This document shows, piece after piece, positions 1-4,796 of a stretch of DNA of 5,099 bases. The notes beneath the pieces are model-generated. The model made no database searches, was not told the DNA's origin, and worked only from the letters and a program-made list of their open reading frames with translations. How positions within the stretch are numbered: the first letter of the stretch is position 1; every line of letters begins with the position of its first letter. Origin of the DNA: Polaribacter sp. (GTDB taxonomy: Bacteria; Bacteroidota; Bacteroidia; Flavobacteriales; Flavobacteriaceae); assembly GCA_003537695.1 (NCBI GenBank), contig DPRC01000142.1:10605-15703 (forward strand). Direction: 5' to 3'. Made by a program: the position numbers and the translations under genes.

Positions 1-174
1 AAAGAAACAGCTGCTGCTGAAAAGTTAGCGAGTAAAGCAGCACAGCGAAAAGCATACGAAGAGAAGCGAAAAGCGTTGATGGAAGAGCGAGACGCTAAAA
101 GAAAATTGCTTAGAGAAAAAAAAGAAGCACTGAAAAAGGAGAAGAAAGAAAAAAAACAAAACAAGAATAATTAA
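1..174 (+). CDS. OmpH/Skp-like periplasmic chaperone, C-terminal tail only (partial)
   Basis: An open frame enters from the left edge and stops at TAA (172-174), giving 57 residues. The segment is almost entirely Lys, Glu, Ala, Arg and Gln, with no hydrophobic core, and contains a KAYEEKRKALMEERDAKRK-type stretch. From memory of the family, flavobacterial OmpH-like proteins encoded between bamA and a second OmpH carry a long Lys/Glu/Ala-rich extension of this kind after the Skp domain; the Skp domain itself would lie outside the window. Skp/OmpH proteins hold unfolded outer-membrane proteins in the periplasm before BamA inserts them. The next gene is a complete OmpH starting 18 nt after this stop, so the two are probably cotranscribed. 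The identification rests on composition, motif resemblance and neighbour; a different coiled-coil protein cannot be excluded. Confidence 0.7.
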   Translation, partial: KETAAAEKLASKAAQRKAYEEKRKALMEERDAKRKLLREKKEALKKEKKEKKQNKNN

Positions 175-192
175 ATTAAAATTAAAACTAAA

Positions 193-723
193 ATGAAGAA
201 TTTAAAAACATTACTATTAATTGCTGTATTTACTTTAGGAGTAAATGGTTTTACAAATGCACAAAAAATAGCTCATGTAGATTACCAAAGAGTAATTGAC
301 AATATGCCAGAAACGAGAGCATTGGGAACTACCCTTGAAAAGTTAGGAAAATCTTATCAAACTGAGATTGAAGGCTTAAAGAAAAAATTAGACGCAAAGG
401 TTCAAAAGTATACTGCTGAACAAGCGACTCAAACAGAAACTACAAATACGCAAAGAGCGCAAGAAGTGCAGCAAGACAAAGCGAGATTTGATCAAGCACA
501 ACAAGCTGCTTACCAGGAAATGCAAAAAAGACAAGCACAGGATTTAGAACCAATCGTTTTAAAAGCTGAAAATGCTATAAAAGCAATTGCTGCAGCAAAA
601 GGAATTTTGTACGTTTTTGATGCAAAATCATTAATCGTTAAACAAGGAGAAGACTTGTATGGTGCTGCAACAACTAAATTAAATTTACTTAAAGACAGAG
701 CAGCACAGCAACCAGCTAGATAA
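193..723 (+). CDS. OmpH/Skp family outer membrane protein chaperone
   Basis: A complete 176-residue protein, the usual Skp/OmpH length. Residues 1-24 form a signal peptide: basic MKNLK, a hydrophobic stretch LLLIAVFTLGV, and a likely signal peptidase I site after TNA-23, so it acts in the periplasm. Next comes the family opening IAHVDYQRVIDNMPE (26-40), then a long charged Gln/Lys/Glu-rich helical segment (about 45-115) expected to form the coiled-coil tentacles that cradle unfolded outer-membrane proteins. The C-terminal body includes GILYVFDAKS (137-146), matching the strand that closes the Skp trimerisation domain. The ATG at 193 is preceded by an A/T-only leader without a Shine-Dalgarno site, normal for this phylum. 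It follows another OmpH-like gene by 18 nt and ends before an intrinsic terminator, so it is probably the last gene of a bamA-ompH-ompH operon (the bamA part is inferred from known synteny). Confidence 0.93.
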   Translation: MKNLKTLLLIAVFTLGVNGFTNAQKIAHVDYQRVIDNMPETRALGTTLEKLGKSYQTEIEGLKKKLDAKVQKYTAEQATQTETTNTQRAQEVQQDKARFDQAQQAAYQEMQKRQAQDLEPIVLKAENAIKAIAAAKGILYVFDAKSLIVKQGEDLYGAATTKLNLLKDRAAQQPAR

Positions 724-750
724 TCATACGATTTACAAATAAATTATAGA

Positions 751-778
751 AACCTACTTTTTAAAGTAGGTTTTTTTT
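751..778 (+). terminator. Intrinsic terminator after ompH
   Basis: A perfect inverted repeat pairs 751-760 (AACCTACTTT) with 763-772 (AAAGTAGGTT); allowing for loop geometry, the CCTAC/GTAGG core is the stable part. A run of eight T follows (771-778). It starts 27 nt after the ompH stop, and its T-run ends only 12 nt before the murI ATG. Confidence 0.9.
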
Positions 779-785
779 ATTTTTA
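778..785 (+). promoter_or_regulatory. Possible weak -7 element for murI
   Basis: TATTTTTA is a one-mismatch version of the Bacteroidota -7 element TAnnTTTG and sits 5 nt before the murI ATG, immediately after the terminator T-run. No convincing -33 TTG lies at the usual distance. It is reported because murI has only 12 nt between the terminator and its start; a run of T and A in AT-rich DNA can give this match by chance. Confidence 0.25.
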
Positions 786-790
786 CAAAT

Positions 791-1591
791 ATGATTTCGA
801 ACAACTCTCCTATTGGTTTTTTTGACTCGGGTATTGGTGGAACTTCCATTTGGAAAGAAGTCATTAAGCTTTTACCCCATGAAAACACCATTTATCTTTC
901 TGATAGTAAAAATGCTCCTTATGGAGGAAAATCAGCAAAAGAAATTATCACACTGTCTAAAAAAAATACAGATTTTTTACTAAAAGAAAATTGTAAACTA
1001 ATTATTGTTGCGTGCAATACCGCCACTACAAACGCAATCTCTTTTTTAAGAGCCACCTATCACATTCCTATTATTGGTATTGAACCCGCTATAAAACCTG
1101 CATCGCTAATTACCAAAACAAATAACATTGGAGTATTAGCAACCAAAGGGACCCTTAACAGTGCGTTGTTTGAAAAAACTGCGCATCCTATTAGAAAGAA
1201 CATTCGAATACAAGAAACCCACGGAGAAGGCCTTGTGCCCCTTATTGAAGCCGGGAAATTAAACTCTGAAGAAACGAGTGCACTCCTATCCCTATATCTA
1301 GGCCCTATGGTTGCAAACAACATAGATTCCCTGGTACTAGGATGTACACATTATCCCTATTTAATACCGCAAATTCGTGAAATTATAGGACCTGATATTA
1401 AAATTATAGATTCCGGTGAAGCAGTTGCAAAACAAACCAAAGCAATTTTATTAAAACACCAAATCCTAAACATTGAAGAAAAACACACCGCAAACCATAG
1501 GATTTATATCAATACAAAAAAAAATGCCTTAACGGCATTACTTAAGGACATTCCGTCAAGACATCTAAAAATTATCGAGCAAAATTTCTAG
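791..1591 (+). CDS. murI: Glutamate racemase
   Basis: Interconverts L- and D-glutamate in the cytoplasm, supplying the D-Glu of the peptidoglycan stem peptide. The 266-residue length is typical. Family signatures are intact: IGFFDSGIGG near the N-terminus (8-17), SDSKNAPYGGKS (37-48), the first catalytic cysteine C75 in VACNTATTNA, and the second, C185, in LGCTHYPYL with adjacent H187. The two-cysteine, cofactor-independent mechanism is established for the family. The ATG at 791 places the DSGIGG motif at its normal distance from the N-terminus. The gene follows ompH across a terminator, so it is either read through or driven by a weak promoter next to its start. Its last 20 nt overlap the end of the opposite-strand porP-like gene, and its coding sequence carries that gene's probable terminator. 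Confidence 0.97.
   Translation: MISNNSPIGFFDSGIGGTSIWKEVIKLLPHENTIYLSDSKNAPYGGKSAKEIITLSKKNTDFLLKENCKLIIVACNTATTNAISFLRATYHIPIIGIEPAIKPASLITKTNNIGVLATKGTLNSALFEKTAHPIRKNIRIQETHGEGLVPLIEAGKLNSEETSALLSLYLGPMVANNIDSLVLGCTHYPYLIPQIREIIGPDIKIIDSGEAVAKQTKAILLKHQILNIEEKHTANHRIYINTKKNALTALLKDIPSRHLKIIEQNF
1516..1539 (-). terminator. Probable intrinsic terminator of the porP/sprF-like gene, inside murI
   Basis: Read on the minus strand, AATGCC (1539-1534), loop GTTAA and GGCATT (1528-1523) form a 6-bp stem followed by seven more T (1522-1516). This lies 33 nt beyond the stop codon of the minus-strand PorP/SprF gene. The stem is short but has three G-C pairs and a good T-run. It is located within the coding sequence of convergent murI, where it encodes part of a KKKNALTA segment. 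Confidence 0.65.
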
Positions 1592-2582
1592 AAGTTCTAA
1601 GATTCCCATTTATATTCGGACAAGCATTCCATATAGGTTGGCGTGTGAACACGTTAAAACCAATTGAAATTTGATGGAAACCAGATGCTGCAAACAAGAC
1701 TTCGTTTAACTGTTTTGTATGGGTATAAGAAAACACTAAATTCCTGTAATTCAAACCAATAACCGGTGTTACATAAGTAGCAGACTCATTATTTCCAACA
1801 TCAAAATTTCTTCTGTAAGACAAAGCCGCCCAAATCTGAAAATTCGCAAGACTTTTATATACTTTTAAATTAAAATCTCCTATCCTTTCACCAGTCCCTT
1901 CCCTGAACTGAAACATTATTGAAGGCTCTAATTGCAAAAAATTTTGTTGTCCAAAATAATATCCGACAGAAATCACATAGTTTCCAATATTTAAAGGTTC
2001 TTCATAAGGATTCGTTATATTTAAGTTGTTTTTTGATGTTAAGAATAAATTCTTTGCTGTGAAATAAGAAGAGAGACCCCCACTATGATAGGCTACACTA
2101 AAATCTGCATTGTAGTAACTGGTACTTTCTATAATTGGATTCACTGCAGCATCTCCAGTAAAACTTCGCTGATCTGACTGACTCTGTATAAATGAAAAAG
2201 CCAAGCCAAAAGATAATTGCTCAAACCTACTGCCATTTGTCAACGGCAGGTGATATGCATACGTGCCTTGAATCCCTTTTTGAGAATGAAAACCATTTTT
2301 ATCATTAAACAATACAAGACCATAGGCGGTATTCGTTTCTTCTCCAAACCTAGAATGAAAACTTATCGTCTGCAAAGAAGGCGCATTCGGGACTCCCAAC
2401 CATTGCTGCCGAGCAGTTAATCTTAGCTTACTGGCACTCCCGATCCCCGCAGCAGAGGGATGCACTAAAAATACATTATCGGACAAATAATCTGAATATA
2501 TAGGTAATGTTTCTTGGGCTTGAATTTGTAAAGTACACAAGACAATCGATAAAAAATAAAATCTAAAATAAATGCAATTCAT
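1572..2582 (-). CDS. PorP/SprF family type IX secretion system membrane protein
   Basis: A 336-residue outer-membrane beta-barrel protein of the Bacteroidota PorP/SprF family, which works with the type IX secretion system; SprF is known to be needed for surface delivery of the gliding adhesin SprB. A signal peptide covers about 1-22 (hydrophobic FYFLSIVLCTL, then IQA before Q23). Family landmarks follow: YSDYLSDNVFLVHPSAAG (29-46), LRLTARQQWLG (53-63), LQTISFHS, GLVLFNDKNGFHS (88-100) and repeated aromatic beta-strand pairs, ending with a GFHQISIGFNVF strand. The protein continues about 20 residues past that strand (CPNINGNLRTSRNFAR). No T9SS core genes or adhesin gene lie in the window, so this looks like one of the several orphan family members flavobacteria carry; which substrate it serves is not visible. 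It is downstream of aat by 82 nt with its own candidate -7 element. Confidence 0.92.
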   Translation of the reverse strand: MNCIYFRFYFLSIVLCTLQIQAQETLPIYSDYLSDNVFLVHPSAAGIGSASKLRLTARQQWLGVPNAPSLQTISFHSRFGEETNTAYGLVLFNDKNGFHSQKGIQGTYAYHLPLTNGSRFEQLSFGLAFSFIQSQSDQRSFTGDAAVNPIIESTSYYNADFSVAYHSGGLSSYFTAKNLFLTSKNNLNITNPYEEPLNIGNYVISVGYYFGQQNFLQLEPSIMFQFREGTGERIGDFNLKVYKSLANFQIWAALSYRRNFDVGNNESATYVTPVIGLNYRNLVFSYTHTKQLNEVLFAASGFHQISIGFNVFTRQPIWNACPNINGNLRTSRNFAR

Positions 2583-2605
2583 TTCCCCAAAAATGTTTTA
2601 TGCAT

Positions 2606-2613
2606 CAAATATA
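2606..2613 (-). promoter_or_regulatory. Candidate -7 element of the porP/sprF-like gene
   Basis: The minus strand reads TATATTTG, an exact match to TAnnTTTG, 23 nt upstream of the ATG at 2582. Transcription would start near 2600, giving a leader of about 18 nt. No TTG/TTTG element is found at the usual 17-23 nt upstream, so only half of the bipartite promoter is seen. Confidence 0.5.
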
Positions 2614-2664
2614 TTACTTTTATCCCAAAAGCATTTGTTCCAAAAAAAGATTTAACAAATTATA

Positions 2665-3294
2665 TTATTTCTCTTTTAGAATTTTCAAAAAACGACTTCT
2701 TTCAATTTCTTTAGCACCCAAACTTGCCAAATGTTCATTGTACATTTGACAATCTATTATCTTGTATTTAGCACTCTTTGCTAAATGTATAAATGCAAGT
2801 TTAGAAGCATTAGAGTGTGTACTAAACATACTTTCACCGCAGAATATATTATTTATTTCTATCCCGTACAAACCGCCCACTAATTCATTTCGAAACCAAA
2901 CTTCTATCGATTTTGCAACTCCTATTTCATGCAGACGAAGATAAGCATCCTCCATAGTATCGGTAATCCAAGTTCCAAAACCATCACTTCTTACCACATG
3001 CTTACAATTAAAAATAACCTCTTTAAATGCCCTGTTTTCAGTAATTACAAAATCACCTTTATTCATGATTTTTTGCATAGATTTAGAAATCCTTAGCTCT
3101 TCAGGAAATAAAACCATTCTTTCTAAAGGGCAATACCAAACAATAGGCTCCCCTTCTGAGAACCAAGGAAAAATACCGTTTTTATATGCACAGAGTAACC
3201 GTTCCTCAGATAAATCGCCACCAAAAGCAATGACACCCTCTCGCGAAGCTTGATGGTACGGCGGGAATTCTATTTTATCGGTAAGCCAATTCAT
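2665..3294 (-). CDS. aat: Leucyl/phenylalanyl-tRNA--protein transferase
   Basis: Transfers Leu or Phe from aminoacyl-tRNA to proteins with N-terminal Lys or Arg, creating N-degrons for ClpS/ClpAP-type degradation in the cytoplasm. I take the start at 3294, giving 209 residues beginning MNWLTDKIEFPP, the usual family opening; an in-frame ATG at 3333 adds 13 residues but lies upstream of the likely promoter. Seen: GGDLS (25-29), GIFPWFSEGEPIVW (40-53), GTWIT (107-111), SIEVWFRNELVGGLYG (129-144), FCGESMF (151-157), NASK (162-165), IDCQ (180-183) and LASLGA. Aligned by eye to E. coli Aat, active-site residues W49, W111, F153, E156, D186 and Q188 correspond to W44, W109, F151, E154, D181 and Q183, all kept. 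The usual WWSP is WYCP here, and the C-terminus is about 20 residues shorter than in E. coli. It is divergent from the VTT gene. Confidence 0.95.
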   Translation of the reverse strand: MNWLTDKIEFPPYHQASREGVIAFGGDLSEERLLCAYKNGIFPWFSEGEPIVWYCPLERMVLFPEELRISKSMQKIMNKGDFVITENRAFKEVIFNCKHVVRSDGFGTWITDTMEDAYLRLHEIGVAKSIEVWFRNELVGGLYGIEINNIFCGESMFSTHSNASKLAFIHLAKSAKYKIIDCQMYNEHLASLGAKEIERSRFLKILKEK

Positions 3295-3298
3295 ACTG

Positions 3299-3306
3299 CA
3301 AAAATA
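3299..3306 (-). promoter_or_regulatory. Candidate -7 element of aat
   Basis: The minus strand reads TATTTTTG, an exact TAnnTTTG match, followed by CAGT and the ATG at 3294. A TTG (minus strand, 3333-3331) lies 24 nt upstream, slightly beyond the usual spacing. If used, the transcript would begin at or next to the ATG, giving a leaderless or nearly leaderless mRNA and excluding the upstream ATG at 3333. Confidence 0.5.
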
Positions 3307-3389
3307 ACGCGTACATTTTAATAAATGTATCAATTTCTTAAAAAAGCGTTAATGTAAAGATCTAGTCGTATTTATTTAGATTTTGTTCC

Positions 3390-3397
3390 TATTTTTG
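3390..3397 (+). promoter_or_regulatory. Candidate -7 element for the VTT/DUF1456 pair
   Basis: TATTTTTG matches TAnnTTTG exactly, on the opposite strand from the aat element 84 nt away. Its last G is also the first base of the in-frame GTG at 3397. Transcription from here would begin around 3402-3404, which would place that GTG outside the mRNA and favour the TTG at 3421. No clear -33 element is seen. Confidence 0.4.
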
Positions 3398-3407
3398 TGA
3401 AAAATTT

Positions 3408-3414
3408 AAAGGAG
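3408..3414 (+). promoter_or_regulatory. Shine-Dalgarno-like site deciding the VTT start
   Basis: AAAGGAG is followed by six bases (AACTTC) and then TTG at 3421, ideal Shine-Dalgarno geometry. No comparable site precedes the GTG at 3397. Such sites are rare before genes in Bacteroidota, so functional use is uncertain. Confidence 0.45.
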
Positions 3415-3420
3415 AACTTC

Positions 3421-4050
3421 TTGGAGAAAAAGAAAAGAAAAAGAAAAAAAAGGACAGAATTTATAGTTAAAAGACTCCATAATTATTATGGCAGAACTGG
3501 ATTTTATATGTTTGTTTGGGAAAGTATGAAAAAAGCATTCTTCCCAATTGTACTTGCTGTCATCGCTTTATTTATTTTTAACAAATATGTGTATGACATT
3601 AACAAGGGCTTAGAAACGATCACAGAAACTTTTTCTAGCCTCGGAATACTGATTACCTTTTTTGTGTCTGAAACAATTTTAGGCTTAATCCCTCCAGAAA
3701 TTTTTATTGCTTGGACAAAAAAAACAACGAGTCCTGTTTTTAATCTTGCGCTATTAGCAACACTCTCCTATTGCGGAGGTTTGCTCTCTTATTTCATAGG
3801 AAAAATGACTTTGAAAATTAAATCTGTAAAGATATATTTAGAAGTTAAAATGGCCGAAAACTTAAAAAATACTAAAAAATGGGGTGGCTTTTTAATTATT
3901 GTAGGAGCCTTATTACCGCTGCCTTTCTCTGTAGCGTGTTTGGCTGCAGGAATGATAAAATATCCGTTTAAAAACGTTGTTTTATTTGGGCTTTTTCGTT
4001 TTTTGAGATTCACAATTTATGCTTGGGCAATTTTTCAAGTAGTTACATAA
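3421..4050 (+). CDS. VTT/DedA-like (YqaA-type) multi-pass membrane protein
   Basis: A 209-residue integral inner-membrane protein if started at the TTG (3421); the longer alternative from GTG at 3397 has 217 residues. There is no in-frame ATG before the conserved-looking KRLHNYYGRTGFYMF segment, so a non-ATG start is required. From the TTG, a very basic cytoplasmic head (KKKRKRKKR, residues 3-11) precedes hydrophobic segments at about 40-54, 74-90, 105-127, 154-177 and 184-207. SETILGLIPPEIFIAW (83-98) resembles the DedA/VTT re-entrant motif with acidic residue and PxPxE, and GGFLIIVGALLPLPFSVACLAAG (155-177) resembles the second re-entrant half; the Arg typical of DedA in that half is absent, closer to YqaA-type proteins. 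DedA-family members include lipid scramblase/flippase-like proteins, but the substrate here is unknown. DUF1456 follows 18 nt after the stop. Confidence 0.8.
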   Translation: MEKKKRKRKKRTEFIVKRLHNYYGRTGFYMFVWESMKKAFFPIVLAVIALFIFNKYVYDINKGLETITETFSSLGILITFFVSETILGLIPPEIFIAWTKKTTSPVFNLALLATLSYCGGLLSYFIGKMTLKIKSVKIYLEVKMAENLKNTKKWGGFLIIVGALLPLPFSVACLAAGMIKYPFKNVVLFGLFRFLRFTIYAWAIFQVVT

Positions 4051-4056
4051 AAAACT

Positions 4057-4064
4057 TACATTTG
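4057..4064 (+). promoter_or_regulatory. Candidate -7 element of the DUF1456 gene
   Basis: TACATTTG matches TAnnTTTG exactly and is followed by TATT and the ATG at 4069, the same four-base spacing as at aat. No -33 TTG is seen at the normal distance. It would allow transcription separate from the VTT gene, whose stop is only 6 nt upstream of the element. Confidence 0.4.
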
Positions 4065-4068
4065 TATT

Positions 4069-4314
4069 ATGGGATTAACAAATAATGATATTTTTAAAAA
4101 ATTACGGGTTGCACATAAATTACGTGATACAGACATTGTAGAAATCTGCGCACTTGTAGATTTTAAAGTTTCAAAAGGGGAATTAGGTGCTTTATTTAGA
4201 AATGAAGAGCATGAAAAATATGTAGAATGTGGAGATCAGATTTTAAGGAACTTCTTAAACGGTCTTGTAATTCATCTGCGAGGTCCCATGCCAAAGAAAG
4301 GAGAAAAGAAATAA
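4069..4314 (+). CDS. DUF1456 family protein, single-repeat form
   Basis: An 81-residue cytoplasmic protein with no signal peptide or membrane segment. It resembles the DUF1456 family (E. coli YehS), of unknown function: NNDIFKKLRVAHKLRDTDIVEIC near the start, then FKVSKGELGALFRNEEHEKYVECGDQILRNFLNGLVIHLRG. E. coli YehS is about 156 residues with two tandem copies of this unit; this protein has only one, closest to the second YehS unit (KKLRIAL and ECGDQFLRYFLRGL there). The C-terminus is a short basic tail (PMPKKGEKK). There is no frameshift or leftover second copy after the stop at 4312-4314, so this looks like a complete one-unit protein rather than a truncation. It follows the VTT gene by 18 nt and ends before a strong terminator. 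Confidence 0.85.
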   Translation: MGLTNNDIFKKLRVAHKLRDTDIVEICALVDFKVSKGELGALFRNEEHEKYVECGDQILRNFLNGLVIHLRGPMPKKGEKK

Positions 4315-4334
4315 AACCGAAAACCTTATTGCAT

Positions 4335-4375
4335 AAAAAAAGAGAAAATTCAATATTTGAATTTTCTCTTTTTTT
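4335..4375. terminator. Bidirectional intrinsic terminator between DUF1456 and DUF3127 genes
   Basis: A perfect 19-bp inverted repeat pairs 4335-4353 with 4357-4375 around a 3-nt loop (TAT). The arms are seven A, then GAGAAAATTCAA, and the exact complement ending in seven T. It thus gives a hairpin plus T-run on both strands, 20 nt after the DUF1456 stop and 36 nt past the DUF3127 stop. It closes both convergent transcription units. Confidence 0.93.
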
Positions 4376-4411
4376 GTATCTTAATTTTAACTTATTAAAC
4401 GATAGTACTGT

Positions 4412-4783
4412 TTAGAAAGGTAAATCATCTGGCTCTTCGTTAGAAACGTCAGTTGCAGGTTGAAACTGATCTACAGGAGGTAAGTTTTCACTCTGAGTAC
4501 CTGATTGAGAGATGTTTTCTATTCTCCAACCTTGCACTGAATTAAAATATTTTGCTTCTCCTTGAGGATTGATCCACTCTCTTCCTCTTAAGTTGATTGC
4601 AACTTTAACATCCTGACCTACCGAATAACTATTTAATAAATCACATTTATCTTGCACAAATTCTATCATGATCATTTGTGGATATTGATCATCTGTAGTC
4701 ACCACTAATTCTCTTTTTCTAAAACCGTTTGCTCCAAAAGCTTGTACTTCTCCGATTAACTTTACTTTCCCGATAACTTCCAT
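4412..4783 (-). CDS. DUF3127 domain protein, OB-fold-like with SSB-like C-terminal tail
   Basis: A 123-residue cytoplasmic protein. Residues 1-91 match what I know of DUF3127, a Bacteroidota-rich family thought to have an OB-type fold: MEVIGKVKLIGEVQ, FRKRELVVTTDDQYPQMIMIEF (a strand pair typical of the family), then VGQDVKVAINLRGREW and YFNSVQGWRIENI. A polar, low-complexity linker (about 92-115, Ser/Gln/Pro/Asn-rich) leads to an acidic tip EEPDDLPF (116-123), which closely resembles the C-terminal tip of bacterial SSB (DDDIPF/DDLPF). The arrangement of OB fold, flexible linker and acidic tip is that of SSB, but the residues of a canonical SSB domain are not obvious and the function is unknown. 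The ATG at 4783 lies 13 nt after the flavin reductase stop on the same strand, so the two are probably cotranscribed. The gene ends at the bidirectional terminator. Confidence 0.88.
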   Translation of the reverse strand: MEVIGKVKLIGEVQAFGANGFRKRELVVTTDDQYPQMIMIEFVQDKCDLLNSYSVGQDVKVAINLRGREWINPQGEAKYFNSVQGWRIENISQSGTQSENLPPVDQFQPATDVSNEEPDDLPF

Positions 4784-4796
4784 AATATCATCTTAA

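Noticed and set aside
1060..1323. 87-residue open frame on the minus strand inside murI
   Set aside because: It is a shadow of a well-supported gene, with no recognisable motif and no plausible upstream signal.
1642..1653. CGTGT-GA-ACACG hairpin as a murI terminator
   Set aside because: The stem is 5 bp with a 2-nt loop and no T-run follows on the plus strand; it lies in coding sequence of the porP-like gene and is likely chance.
2633..2660. Inverted repeat ATTTGTT / AACAAAT between aat and the porP-like gene as an aat terminator
   Set aside because: The stem is seven mostly A-T pairs with a 14-nt loop, and the T-run on the minus strand lies inside the loop rather than after the stem.
3295..3333. 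Upstream ATG at 3333 as the aat start (13 extra residues MIHLLKCTRYFCS)
   Set aside because: The extension does not resemble the family N-terminus, while MNWLTD does, and the -7 element at 3299-3306 lies between the two starts.
4227..4415. 62-residue plus-strand open frame overlapping the end of DUF1456
   Set aside because: It overlaps DUF1456 in another frame and reads through the terminator hairpin, giving a low-complexity product.
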